Below, piece after piece: positions 9,155 through 17,672 of a stretch of 64,000 nt of DNA. Position 1 is the stretch's first letter, and each line of letters begins with the position of its first letter. Below the pieces are notes generated by a model. It had not been told where the DNA came from. It was given only the letters and a program-made list of their open reading frames with translations, and did no database searches. Origin of the DNA: Nitrosopolaris sp035691865 (GTDB lineage Archaea > Thermoproteota > Nitrososphaeria > Nitrososphaerales > Nitrososphaeraceae); contig DASSIM010000001.1 of assembly GCA_035691865.1 (NCBI GenBank), positions 1-64,000 on the forward strand. The letters run 5' to 3'. The translations under genes were made by a program, and so were the position numbers.

Positions 9155-9917
9155 ATGGATACAAGCAACAATATCATTTCTATCAATAATACCTACGACT
9201 AGACATCCAACGGTTATCGACATTTATTCTGTCGCAAAGGTCATGTATCTCTTTCCCATAGCTGGAGCTGTTATTGGGGCCATAGTGGGGATATTCGCAT
9301 TTGCTATTTCTTTTTACATACATCCTGTCCTCCTAGGAGTTCTAGTAACTGCAGTACTGGTCATAATCACGGGGGCAAATCATACGGATGCGCTCGCTGA
9401 TTTCGCTGATGGATTAATGGCTAAGGGGGGGAAAGAAGGTAAACGCAAAGCAATGCGTGATCCTGCGGTAGGTTCAGCCGGAACGGTATCGGTTGTTCTT
9501 TACGTCACAGGTATGATTGTTGCACTATCGAGCTTCCACTTTGGCTTAAAACTGTTAACCAGTATTGTAATTGCTGAAGCAATTGCAAAATATGCGATGG
9601 TGCTGCAGGCCCACATTGGATTATCCGCATGGGATGGTTTCAGTTCTCCGTTTACTGCTAGCATGAAGGATAAACGAAAATTTTTTGCTGCCACAATAAT
9701 TATAATTCTAATTCTAGTGCTAACAGGAGGCGGGTATGCCGGGATTATGTCGTTGAGCGGCTCCTTACTAATTGGAATAATATTACATTACCTTTCAAAA
9801 AGAAGCTTTGGTGGAATATCTGGAGATGTCATTGGCGCGTCGAACGAGATTACTCGGCTTTCATCTTTAATTATTCTTTCTTCAGCAACAAACGATTGGT
9901 CCAAGCAAGTACTATGA
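9144..9917 (+). CDS. cobS: Cobalamin 5'-phosphate synthase
   Basis: A hydrophobic CobS protein that joins alpha-ribazole phosphate to GDP-cobinamide. Recognisable segments are A-T-I-S-F-L-S-I-I-P at the N-terminus, H-T-D-A-L-A-D-F-A-D-G-L-M with the metal-binding acidic residues, K-A-M-R-D-P-A-V-G-S-A-G and G-D-V-I-G-A-S-N-E near the C-terminus. The reading frame is open from a TTG at 9123; the TTG at 9144 gives a start closer to other CobS proteins and an 11-base overlap with cbiB. No ATG is available. Confidence 0.93.
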   Translation: MVFRWIQATISFLSIIPTTRHPTVIDIYSVAKVMYLFPIAGAVIGAIVGIFAFAISFYIHPVLLGVLVTAVLVIITGANHTDALADFADGLMAKGGKEGKRKAMRDPAVGSAGTVSVVLYVTGMIVALSSFHFGLKLLTSIVIAEAIAKYAMVLQAHIGLSAWDGFSSPFTASMKDKRKFFAATIIIILILVLTGGGYAGIMSLSGSLLIGIILHYLSKRSFGGISGDVIGASNEITRLSSLIILSSATNDWSKQVL

Positions 9918-10540
9918 TTGCTGCTTTAATGTGTGGCGGAAGAGGCACCAGAATGGGTGTCCTCCCTGATACTGAAAAGCCATTGCTAAAGTTGAAGGGG
10001 AGCACTATGATTGACCTGGTGCTACGCGCATTAGTAGGATCCGGGAAATTCGAGAAAATAGTAGCCATCACTAGTCTCAATACGCCTAAAACCTACGCCT
10101 TTATGCGTAATCATCATTACTCCTGTATAGAACCTATCGATATTATCGAAACTGGCGGCATCAGCTATTCAGAAGATCTTTCGGTCGCTGTTTGCAAGTT
10201 CAAACCTGCAAGGGTCTTCGTAGTATCGGCAGATCTTCCACTACTGAATTCAAAAATTGTTCAAAACATTGTTTTCAGATGTCTGCCTAATAATCCCTGT
10301 GTGTCCATATTGCTCGAAAAGAAGTTTGTTGTAAGTATTGGTATCAAACCTAGCATAGTGACGGGTATAAGAAAAGGATATTGTCACTCAGGAATAACTA
10401 TTCTTGACTCTTCAAAAGTCAACCGCGAGTTTAGTTTAGACGAACATTATATAGTGATGAACGAGAAGGAGCTCGCAGTTAATGTAAACACAACAAGAGA
10501 GTTGGAGATCGCCGAGCGAATGCTTGACGATCAGATTTAG
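9914..10540 (+). CDS. cobY: Adenosylcobinamide-phosphate guanylyltransferase, archaeal CobY type
   Basis: A 208-residue nucleotidyltransferase with the N-terminal GTP-binding pattern L-M-C-G-G-R-G-T-R-M-G and a following E-K-P-L-L-K-L. Together with the operon position this identifies CobY, the archaeal replacement for bacterial CobU. It converts AdoCbi-phosphate to AdoCbi-GDP, the substrate of CobS. The ATG at 9914 overlaps the cobS stop codon (ATGA), which decides the start over an upstream TTG. It converges with eS27 and overlaps its stop by four bases. Confidence 0.9.
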   Translation: MIAALMCGGRGTRMGVLPDTEKPLLKLKGSTMIDLVLRALVGSGKFEKIVAITSLNTPKTYAFMRNHHYSCIEPIDIIETGGISYSEDLSVAVCKFKPARVFVVSADLPLLNSKIVQNIVFRCLPNNPCVSILLEKKFVVSIGIKPSIVTGIRKGYCHSGITILDSSKVNREFSLDEHYIVMNEKELAVNVNTTRELEIAERMLDDQI

Positions 10541-10737
10541 TCAACTATGTTCAGGACTTTCCCGAGAATATTCGCTTTGGCACCAGCCTTTTTAGCAAGC
10601 GCCTGGCCGCAAGATTTACAGTTGATGTCTGTCGTTGTATGCGTAAAGATAATCTTTTTTTCTCCACACTCAGTACATTGGACAGAAATGAAATTACTGT
10701 TTGGCTTCGGAATCATTATATTTCTTTTCGACATCAT
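10537..10737 (-). CDS. rps27e: 30S ribosomal protein eS27
   Basis: A zinc-ribbon ribosomal protein of about 66 residues with V-Q-C-T-E-C-G and I-N-C-K-S-C-G knuckles and the conserved tail beginning A-N-I-L-G-K-V. An open frame extends to 10815, but homologues begin at M-M-S-K-R-N, so the ATG at 10737 (or 10734) is chosen. That leaves 17 bases after the eL44 stop, consistent with the conserved archaeal eL44-eS27 gene pair. Confidence 0.94.
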   Translation of the reverse strand: MMSKRNIMIPKPNSNFISVQCTECGEKKIIFTHTTTDINCKSCGQALAKKAGAKANILGKVLNIVD

Positions 10738-10754
10738 TGTTATATCATCAGCTT

Positions 10755-11036
10755 CTAAGGTTGTATTTCGAGTTTCCGCATTCGCATGCCTTCCTTCATC
10801 GTCTGTCTTTGACAAGTTTTACAAGTATAGCGTAATCTGATCTTCTTTGTCGTCTTGGCAGTCCTCTTAAGCTCTGGAAACTTTTGGCCTCCATAGCCTC
10901 GCTTATCTTCAGCGTGTCGGCGTGCACCCTGCGCGGTCGCCCGATCCTTGCCCTTCTTATAAATAGACACTGCTTGTACCGTGTGAGTCTTGCATTTAGA
11001 ACAGAATTTGTTCTGTTCTTTCTGCATTTTCATCAT
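10755..11036 (-). CDS. rpl44e: 50S ribosomal protein eL44
   Basis: A 93-residue basic protein with two CxxC pairs (F-C-S-K-C-K near residue 12 and Y-T-C-K-T-C near 72) forming one zinc ribbon, and the R-G-Y-G-G-Q loop that reaches the tRNA E site. Length and motifs fit archaeal eL44 (formerly L44e/L36ae). It is the upstream member of the eL44-eS27 pair. Confidence 0.96.
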   Translation of the reverse strand: MMKMQKEQNKFCSKCKTHTVQAVSIYKKGKDRATAQGARRHAEDKRGYGGQKFPELKRTAKTTKKIRLRYTCKTCQRQTMKEGMRMRKLEIQP

Positions 11037-11040
11037 ACAC

Positions 11041-11403
11041 GATGATAGTCAAGGGTAATTTAAGGAAATCGTCTCTGGATAACGCCTGGCAATTTATATA
11101 ATCTACACGCTAACCACATATCCTGTATCATTACCATACTATAGTGTAACACTGTCGGCCTTCGTGGAAGCACAGCTTTCTACATTTAACAGAAACGCCA
11201 ACAGAGCGGCGCGGGCAGTTTCTATGTTTCGGTTGACATAGTAACGGTCATGGTTCGGATGAAGCGAGATTCATGCAGAAGAGTGCGCGTAGGATTGTTA
11301 GCATTTGGACCGGTCCAGTCCTGGGCTGAATATTCGAAAAATCTTTTGTGGCTATGCAAAAAAAGTAAAAATATCGGGCAACATAAAAAAATAGTATATA
11401 TAC
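11041..11403. other. Divergent intergenic region, no gene identified
   Basis: Between divergent eL44 and the acetyltransferase lie about 360 bases without a convincing reading frame. A TATA-like stretch (TTTATATAATC) near 11092-11102 is followed by a more GC-rich stretch containing the palindrome GGACCGGTCC near 11310. I tested it by eye for tRNA, RNase P RNA and SRP RNA motifs and found none. A small unrecognised RNA remains possible. Confidence 0.3.
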
Positions 11404-11865
11404 ATGGGAGATTCGAAAATAATTGATTTCGAAGTTCGAGAAATATCCGATGCAGACTTGCAAAGAGGTTTTTTTGACACATTATCGAATTTGACGGAGG
11501 TTGGAAAAATCAGAGACGACCCAGAGAAAGCAAAGAAAGTCTTACAGGAAATTAGATCAAATCCATTCTTCAAAGTCTTTGTAGCAGTTAAAAAGGACGG
11601 TGAAATCATCGGTTCAAACACTTTATTGATAGAACAGAAGTTTATACATAATGGAGGGAGAGTGGGGCATATTGAAGACGTTGCAACGAAAAAAGGATAT
11701 GAAGGTATGGGTATCGGCAGAGCATTACTCGGACTGTCCTTAAGGTTTGCTGCGCATATGAAATGTTATAAAGTTATTCTCGATTGCTCAGAAAAGAACG
11801 TGCCGTTCTACATAAAAATTGGATTCAAAAATTGTGGCCTTTCGATGAGATATGACTTGCTCTGA
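11404..11865 (+). CDS. GNAT N-acetyltransferase, GNA1-like (glucosamine-6-phosphate)
   Basis: A 153-residue GCN5-related acetyltransferase. The acetyl-CoA pyrophosphate loop is E-G-M-G-I-G-R-A-L-L at about residues 99-108. It is preceded by V-G-H-I-E-D-V-A and followed by C-Y-K-V-I-L-D-C-S-E-K-N and F-Y-I-K-I-G-F. These segments closely resemble eukaryotic glucosamine-6-phosphate N-acetyltransferase, giving a plausible role in UDP-GlcNAc supply for cell-surface or N-glycan synthesis. The gene stands alone; substrate assignment is by resemblance. Confidence 0.75.
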   Translation: MGDSKIIDFEVREISDADLQRGFFDTLSNLTEVGKIRDDPEKAKKVLQEIRSNPFFKVFVAVKKDGEIIGSNTLLIEQKFIHNGGRVGHIEDVATKKGYEGMGIGRALLGLSLRFAAHMKCYKVILDCSEKNVPFYIKIGFKNCGLSMRYDLL

Positions 11866-12162
11866 AACTTATAGGATTTTGAATATAAACAACCCTAAAC
11901 CAAGATACTTGTAACGCAATGCTAGAAGACAACGAAGAATATGTTAAACCTCGCAGCTTACAGAGTCACGAATTGTACTTTCTGCCTCGTCTATTGTTGT
12001 ATTATACGGCGAATCGTCGGTGAAATGTTCGTTCAAGAGAATAGTCATAAAAAATGAACCCAACATTTACTGTAGGTCCATATGGTTCTTTTTTGACCAT
12101 AACGTAAATTACCTTTGAGAACAAGCAATAAGGATAATCTTGTATTCTAAACTTATACAGGC

Positions 12163-12588
12163 TTGTTATCGTGGTGTAAATTTGGTAGAGATGGGGAATT
12201 TGTGGTAGCGATTTACCTGTACTCTTGTGGTTGGAAAGTACAGTTATCTCGCGGAAGTAGGGGACCTGCAGATATCTTTGCAACCAGAAGATCAAATAAA
12301 TGGCTAATACAGGTAAAATCAAGTAAAAAGATTCCAAGCCTGAAGGGTCAGGAGCTAAATCGATTGAAACAAATGGCTAAAAGTGTTGATGGCCTCCCAG
12401 TAATAGCCACAGTACAGCCAAAGGAGACGGCTATTGCAGTATCAAAAGGCGGGTTAAGAAGTGTGGATTCTACTGAATCCGCCATACAAATAGGAAAGGA
12501 GGCAACAGCTGGGGGGAGACGAGGTGACTCGACACCATATCGTATATTTCTCTATTCTCTTATAGATTGGAAGATGGTGTACCCCTAG
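12163..12588 (+). CDS. PD-(D/E)XK nuclease, Hjc-like
   Basis: A 141-residue protein with the restriction-endonuclease-like fold as seen in archaeal Holliday-junction resolvase relatives: E12 in G-R-D-G-E-F, D37 in G-P-A-D-I-F-A, and Q50-x-K52 in L-I-Q-V-K-S. Hjc normally has E-x-K at the last site, so Gln there is a variant. The C-terminal 40 residues are Gly/Thr-rich and less conserved. The only usable start after an in-frame stop is TTG at 12163. A role in DNA repair or defence is inferred from the fold; the true substrate is unknown. Confidence 0.65.
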   Translation: MLSWCKFGRDGEFVVAIYLYSCGWKVQLSRGSRGPADIFATRRSNKWLIQVKSSKKIPSLKGQELNRLKQMAKSVDGLPVIATVQPKETAIAVSKGGLRSVDSTESAIQIGKEATAGGRRGDSTPYRIFLYSLIDWKMVYP

Positions 12589-12665
12589 CCGAGAAGGTGT
12601 CACAATAATGCCTTAGCGTAAGATACTGCCAGCACTCTTATAAGCCACATTTACGATACTGGTTT

Positions 12666-12681
12666 CCCGTGTATGCACGGG
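12666..12681. terminator. Perfect 6-bp hairpin between convergent genes
   Basis: CCCGTG, a four-base loop, then CACGGG form a perfect stem in the gap between the Hjc-like nuclease (plus) and AhbAB (minus). No clear T-run follows, so a bidirectional terminator is only a possibility. Confidence 0.3.
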
Positions 12682-12874
12682 TTTCCCAAATGGTCTAGGC
12701 GAACAATAAATGTGTAAATGTTAGCAGAATAGTTTTCGGACGTATGATAATGCCTACCTAGTCTATGCGGCGATTCTAAGAAGAATATTTTGTCAACTTC
12801 AAATATCTTCAAGTGTGGGCAACCGTAACCGCTGGCAAATGAGAATGCTGGGCCCGTTCTGGAAGCCATCACCA

Positions 12875-13912
12875 CTAATTACCTTCAAAGTATTTCACAC
12901 GCTCTTTTTTAAATTCCCGCAAACTGAATAAAATCTTATAGTCTTTAATGCCAATGGATTCAGACATTTGGACTGTAATTTTTTCTGCTGCTTCTGTTGT
13001 ACGTGCATGAACCATACTGAATAAATTAAACTGCCAGTCGGGATAAATCGGTCTCCGATAGCAATGACTCACCTGCGGAAATGCCGCGAGTTTATTGCCG
13101 ACCTCGTCGATTATTAAATCAGGGACTTTCCACACCACCATGCCATTGGCAGTGAAACCTGCATCCCGATGACGCAAGATTGCCGCAAATCTTCGCATTA
13201 CGCCAAGTTGTTCATATTCTTTAGCCTTTGCAAAGAGTTGTGAGGTTGTTATCCCAAGAGCGTGCGCTAGCTCCTTAAATGGTTCTGCTATTACTTTCAG
13301 ATCCTTCTGCAGTTCGCGGATAAATTCTTTGTCTCGTTCGGTGAGATTGAATTTCCGTGGATTCAAAGTCTTAACCTTGTCGGTTGGTTCAGGCATTTTG
13401 GCATCTTCATTAACCATATCCAGTCTGACACCTATCTTATAGAGTTTCAAAGTTGGCAGCACACGATATTTTATCACACCGTCAATCGAAGCCATTCTCT
13501 CGAGCTCCATCTTCATATCTGTATAGGGGGGAACGGCAAGGGTAAACCACATGTTGAATTCGTGATTTCTCTCATAATTATGACTCACCCCAGGGTGTTT
13601 GTTTATTTCTTCAGCAACGTGATTGAGTTTGTCAGGTTTAACCTCGAAAGCCACAAGAGCACTTTTATAACCAAGTCGCCTCGTGTCAAAAATGGCATTA
13701 ATCTGCCTAATTAGACCGATCTCCTTCAAATGGGCGGTTCTTTGCATGACATCTTTTTCAGAAATATTGTAACGTTTTGATATTTCAAGATATGGTCTAT
13801 CAGTTAGCGGAAAAACCCATTGGATCTCATTCAAAAGTTGTTTATCCACTATATCGATTTGTTGCGTCTGGACTGATGTTGGTACCAAGGAGTATCCGTC
13901 ATGCTTGCTCAT
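12875..13912 (-). CDS. ahbAB: Siroheme decarboxylase, fused AhbA-AhbB
   Basis: A 345-residue protein made of two tandem Lrp/AsnC-like units (about residues 18-165 and 205-340), the arrangement of siroheme decarboxylase AhbA and AhbB (NirD/L family) in one chain. The first unit has D-K-Q-L-L-N-E-I-Q and F-P-L-T-D-R-P-Y; the second ends with the AhbB-like S-L-R-E-F-K-K-E-R. The enzyme removes two carboxyl groups from siroheme to give didecarbosiroheme in the archaeal route to heme. It could be mistaken for a regulator because each half has a winged-helix core. Confidence 0.85.
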   Translation of the reverse strand: MSKHDGYSLVPTSVQTQQIDIVDKQLLNEIQWVFPLTDRPYLEISKRYNISEKDVMQRTAHLKEIGLIRQINAIFDTRRLGYKSALVAFEVKPDKLNHVAEEINKHPGVSHNYERNHEFNMWFTLAVPPYTDMKMELERMASIDGVIKYRVLPTLKLYKIGVRLDMVNEDAKMPEPTDKVKTLNPRKFNLTERDKEFIRELQKDLKVIAEPFKELAHALGITTSQLFAKAKEYEQLGVMRRFAAILRHRDAGFTANGMVVWKVPDLIIDEVGNKLAAFPQVSHCYRRPIYPDWQFNLFSMVHARTTEAAEKITVQMSESIGIKDYKILFSLREFKKERVKYFEGN

Positions 13913-14347
13913 CTGTTAAAAACCTATCCACTTTATAATTGCTATGATAACACGATTTCAGTTCTTACGCCACTAAATAGGTATTCTCTCTGGGGATGTT
14001 GTTCTTAGAATGTTTATACATCGCTATACGGATTCATCGCTTCCAACAAATAGCATCATACGCCCTCATGAATTTTTCTCTTTGGTTGCTACAACATTCA
14101 GAAAGCCAAGATGATGTATCGCTTGCCATGTCGTAACTCGGCTATGAGTCCGGGTCTAAGAGCCTTGAGGACGGAATGGTAGCACTGATAAAAAATCATG
14201 TTAACATGTTGTCAGAACAAAGAGCAACTATTTTCGGATTGTAGTAGCCAACTAGCATGATAAAAACAGACAACTCAGTACCATATTGATTCTAAAGAAC
14301 TAACTCTATTTTGGGCTATACGTTCCTTGTCAAGTTTCTCGTTTATA
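13913..14347. other. Intergenic region, no gene identified
   Basis: About 430 AT-rich bases between the aldo/keto reductase stop and the ahbAB start. A stretch at 14108-14190 carries a C-box-like GATGATG and a CTGA and could be a box C/D RNA, but internal boxes are not convincing. No reading frame longer than about 30 codons looks coding. Confidence 0.3.
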
Positions 14348-15388
14348 TTACGAAGTAGATGCTGATCCGAAAGGCTTGATATTAAAATTATTTTCGTATA
14401 GGTCTCTTAATTCTGCGATATCCTTATCAGCAAGAAATTTGCCGTCTGACATTCCAGCAAACGTCTCGAGTTCTTCAATGTCAATTATTGTAGGCAATAC
14501 TACGCATACTTCTTTTTGAGAGAGTATGAATTTGACTGCTAACTGGGTTATGTTCCACCCGTTTGCGAGGGCAAGCGGTTTCATTTTTTCAACCTTTTGC
14601 AATGCTTCGATAATCCATTCCCTTTTTCTGCTGCTCCTATGATCATTTTTGTCGAATACCGTCTTCTCATTGACTTTGCCTGTTAGCACACCGGATGCAT
14701 CGGGAACCCTTACCATAATTCCAACATTATTTTTTCTAGCGACATCAAAAAAGGCTCTACCAGGGTCCTGTTCTAAGATATTGTAAACCGTCTGCAAGCA
14801 TGTGATATTTCGGTTCTCCATTGCTAGCAGCCCTTCGTCTTTCCAACCGATAGCCGGGCCTAACGCGACACCATGACTTCTAATCTTGCCATGGTTTACC
14901 AAAGTATCCAGAGATCCGAACAGTTCGTCGTTTTTTATTGCATTCATCTTAGGATTATGAAGGCTGTATACATCGATGCAATCTGTTTGCAACCTGCTTA
15001 AGCTTTGTTGAAGAGCATATTCTAGAAATTTGGGGTCATTATGTTTTTGTGGCAATTCGCTATGACCTACCTGTTCATTGGAATACATGTCATAGCCCCA
15101 TTTTGTAGAATATATGATTTCAACTCCATCTACGTCTCCACCGCATCGGCCCCTGCGCATATCTTTAAAAGCTTGCGCGACAAGTTTTTCGCTTTTACCA
15201 TTTCCGTACATATCAGCCATTTCATAAAAGTTGATACCAAGATCATAAGCACGTTTTAACATTCGAATTGCTTTGTCATCGTCAATCTTGTTTTTGGGAG
15301 TAGTCCACCAATCTAAAGCAATAGTCCAAGCTCCAAATCCGATTTCACTTACTTTAATCCCGCTTTTTCCTAATTTTCGATATTTCAT
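14348..15388 (-). CDS. Aldo/keto reductase family oxidoreductase
   Basis: A 346-residue TIM-barrel NADPH-dependent reductase of the AKR family (YghZ / Kv-beta-like branch). The catalytic tetrad is visible: Asp and Tyr in A-D-M-Y-G-N-G, Lys in S-T-K-W-G, and His in Y-S-L-H-N-P. Substrates are carbonyl compounds, not predictable further. Its ATG at 15388 directly abuts the stop of the DUF1802 gene, so it is the last gene of a three-gene unit with that gene and the chlorite-dismutase-family protein. Confidence 0.93.
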   Translation of the reverse strand: MKYRKLGKSGIKVSEIGFGAWTIALDWWTTPKNKIDDDKAIRMLKRAYDLGINFYEMADMYGNGKSEKLVAQAFKDMRRGRCGGDVDGVEIIYSTKWGYDMYSNEQVGHSELPQKHNDPKFLEYALQQSLSRLQTDCIDVYSLHNPKMNAIKNDELFGSLDTLVNHGKIRSHGVALGPAIGWKDEGLLAMENRNITCLQTVYNILEQDPGRAFFDVARKNNVGIMVRVPDASGVLTGKVNEKTVFDKNDHRSSRKREWIIEALQKVEKMKPLALANGWNITQLAVKFILSQKEVCVVLPTIIDIEELETFAGMSDGKFLADKDIAELRDLYENNFNIKPFGSASTS

Positions 15389-16087
15389 TTATCGACTCAA
15401 AACCTCCTGAAGCTCTGTTACAATCTGCGTGAATTCTGAATCATTGAATACAGGTTGACAATCAGGCTTTACTATATCTACAGCGGAGCGGGGTTGGTTA
15501 TCATACTCCTGTTGTGCTTTAGCTCGGCCACGCAGTTTTGTTTCGGATAAAGATAATTGAATACGGATCCATGATTTGCACCCAATGAATTCTGGTCTAA
15601 AATCGACCTCTAGAGGGTTATTCAATTTGTAGACTCGTAATACTATTGCATTCAGTGGTTTTTTAGGATTATAGCTAAACCTTACGTTGATGTACTGTTC
15701 ATTCCAAATATGATATTTTGCCAATCCTGCCAACACCGATTTATTGGTAATTTCCTTAACTAACAATACGTTTGCACATGAAGTTATTCTGTTCCTGTTG
15801 CTCACAGGAGTATTATGTAGTACTGTTTCTAGATTATGCGCGTAGTCTGGCTGAAGGGATTCTTTCGATTGATGTTCGAAGGTTGGATAGAGAAAAAAAT
15901 TGCTATGTTTTACTTCAAAACCCTGTCTATATTCCATAATTCCGCCTTTACGAAGAAGAATTACTTGCCTTCCTTCCTCGAGCGCTTTACACACTACTGC
16001 CCATTCTTTGAGCGCTGCGCTGGTGACGTCAATGACTTTTGGTCTTTCTATAGAAACGTCTGTCGCAGACTGATCCGAACAGGGCAT
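15389..16087 (-). CDS. DUF1802 family protein
   Basis: A 232-residue protein with the DUF1802 core: A-L-K-E-W-A-V-V-C-K-A-L, then I-L-L-R-K-G-G-I and F-F-L-Y-P-T-F-E-H-Q. The biochemical role of this family is unknown. An open frame runs to 16144, but starting at the ATG at 16087 avoids a 50-base overlap with the preceding gene and fits the onset of conservation. It is sandwiched without gaps between a chlorite-dismutase-family gene and an aldo/keto reductase, implying joint function, perhaps in redox or heme handling. Confidence 0.8.
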   Translation of the reverse strand: MPCSDQSATDVSIERPKVIDVTSAALKEWAVVCKALEEGRQVILLRKGGIMEYRQGFEVKHSNFFLYPTFEHQSKESLQPDYAHNLETVLHNTPVSNRNRITSCANVLLVKEITNKSVLAGLAKYHIWNEQYINVRFSYNPKKPLNAIVLRVYKLNNPLEVDFRPEFIGCKSWIRIQLSLSETKLRGRAKAQQEYDNQPRSAVDIVKPDCQPVFNDSEFTQIVTELQEVLSR

Positions 16088-16094
16088 GAATTCG

Positions 16095-16820
16095 CTATCC
16101 AATACTCTTGACGATATCTTCCATGCCCTTATAAACGCAGACAATCATGGGCGTATCCTTAATTACATATTTACTAACACCAGTTTCCCGCAACTGAACT
16201 ATCAAATCTTGAAAAATTATTAAATCATTTGTTTCAAAGGCGAGCATGAAATCCTGATCGTTGATGCCAAAGGAGTAGGATGTATTTAATCTAACCTGCG
16301 GAAACTTTCTTCCGACTGTTATATGTTCTTCCATCATTTTCTTCCGTTCTTCAAAAGGAAGCAAATACCACTCTCGCGCTTTGATAAATGGGTAAACAAT
16401 TACATATTTCATTGGCTTCTCGTCCGTCATAAACCCAGGTATAACATTGTTAGTTGAGTATAATGACTGTCGAAGGCAAGAAAGGTATACGTGTGATGGT
16501 TCGATGTATTTTCCAAGCAGGGTAGAATAAACTTTTGATGTCAAAATCTGCAGCTTTTCAACTGAATCGGAAATCATCCATAACATGAAGTCCGTGTCTG
16601 GTCTAAGCCCCAACGTGGAGTAAGTTCGAACTTTCATCTTTGTATTGGCAACCTCTATTAAGATTGAAAATTCCTTGGCTGCCTCACATTTTGCTATATC
16701 GTTAAGCCATCTCCACTTTGCATCAACCTTAAAGAATGAAAAATTTAGATAAATGGGTGTTACTGACGAAGATGAGAATGATGACGATCTTGCTCCTTGC
16801 ATTTCCCCTCGCGAGGCCAT
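16095..16820 (-). CDS. Chlorite dismutase family protein, coproheme-decarboxylase-like
   Basis: A 241-residue protein with the Cld/ChdC core. Y143 and K147 lie in V-Y-P-F-I-K and H166 in M-M-E-E-H; by spacing they match the catalytic Tyr, the Lys and the proximal heme-ligand His of bacterial coproheme decarboxylase. The residue at the distal Gln/Arg site is not clearly either, so neither chlorite dismutation nor coproheme decarboxylation can be asserted. The first 20 residues are Ser-rich and poorly conserved; an internal Met may be the true start. It leads the unit with DUF1802 and an aldo/keto reductase. Confidence 0.85.
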   Translation of the reverse strand: MASRGEMQGARSSSFSSSSVTPIYLNFSFFKVDAKWRWLNDIAKCEAAKEFSILIEVANTKMKVRTYSTLGLRPDTDFMLWMISDSVEKLQILTSKVYSTLLGKYIEPSHVYLSCLRQSLYSTNNVIPGFMTDEKPMKYVIVYPFIKAREWYLLPFEERKKMMEEHITVGRKFPQVRLNTSYSFGINDQDFMLAFETNDLIIFQDLIVQLRETGVSKYVIKDTPMIVCVYKGMEDIVKSIG

Positions 16821-16895
16821 TTGGTAATAAAATATATAAACTATATTTAAAACTAGTTCCGAGTAATTTTATTTTGGGAAAAAAACAAAAGAAGC

Positions 16896-17672
16896 CTAGC
16901 TTTCTTCCAATCCAAGCCATCCATAGCCTTTGGTTTCGAGTTCTTCTGAGAGTCCTTTATCTCCCGTTTTGATGATTTTGCCTTTTGCCATAACGTTAAC
17001 ATGATCTAATCTTGACAAGTATCTGAGGATCCGTGCATAATGTGTAATTACAACAACTCCCGCCCCAGAATCTATTAATTTGTTGATTGCCTCTGCTACA
17101 GACTTCACAGCGTCAATGTCTAGGCCAGAATCAGGCTCGTCAAGAATTGCAACATTTGGCTTAAGGACTAGCATCTGCATTACTTCAGACCTTTTTTTCT
17201 CTCCACCAGAGAACCCTTCGTTGAGATATCTACTAAGAAATGTTGGATCTAAACCAACGGAGTCCAAATTTCTCTTTACATATTCGTGAAATTCTCTGAC
17301 AGTCAAAAAAACTTCTCTATTGTTCTGTTCTTCTCCTAATGTTTTGGTTAAAGTATTGTAAGCATTCCTTAAGAAGTGGCTATAGCCGACCCCAGCAATT
17401 TCGATCGGATATTGGAATCCAAGAAAGATACCCTTCCTTGCTCTTTCGTCTGTTGATAGATTCAAAAGGCTTTGACCTTTCACAAGTATGTCGCCTGAGG
17501 TAACAGTATATTTTGGGTGTCCAAGCAACACATTTGCAAACGTACTCTTCCCGGAACCATTTGGGCCCATAAGGGCATGAACTTCGCCCTTGTTTATTAC
17601 AAGGTTGAGACCTGTCAGAATTTCTTTGCCCTCTATGCTAACGTGTAAATTCTTTGCTTCTAAGAACGACAT
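16896..17672 (-). CDS. sufC: Fe-S cluster assembly ATPase SufC
   Basis: A 258-residue ABC ATPase: Walker A G-P-N-G-S-G-K-S-T, the SufC-specific F-L-G-F-Q-Y-P-I-E-I-A-G-V after the Q-loop, signature F-S-G-G-E-K-K-R, Walker B V-A-I-L-D-E-P-D-S-G-L-D-I-D and switch His in V-I-T-H-Y. SufC drives the SufB/SufD scaffold. No sufB or sufD lies upstream within this window, so they must be elsewhere. It precedes the chlorite-dismutase-family gene by 75 bases on the same strand. Confidence 0.97.
   Translation of the reverse strand: MSFLEAKNLHVSIEGKEILTGLNLVINKGEVHALMGPNGSGKSTFANVLLGHPKYTVTSGDILVKGQSLLNLSTDERARKGIFLGFQYPIEIAGVGYSHFLRNAYNTLTKTLGEEQNNREVFLTVREFHEYVKRNLDSVGLDPTFLSRYLNEGFSGGEKKRSEVMQMLVLKPNVAILDEPDSGLDIDAVKSVAEAINKLIDSGAGVVVITHYARILRYLSRLDHVNVMAKGKIIKTGDKGLSEELETKGYGWLGLEES

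Noticed and set aside
11041..11403. Search for RNase P RNA or SRP RNA in the GC-richer gap
   Set aside because: None of the conserved core motifs of either RNA could be found on either strand.
12651..12875. Minus-strand frame of 74 codons directly after ahbAB
   Set aside because: Composition is erratic, there is no motif, and it overlaps a perfect hairpin that looks like a termination or processing element.
14108..14190. Possible box C/D RNA with GATGATG and CTGA
   Set aside because: The internal D' and C' boxes are not at usable spacing and the terminal stem is weak.
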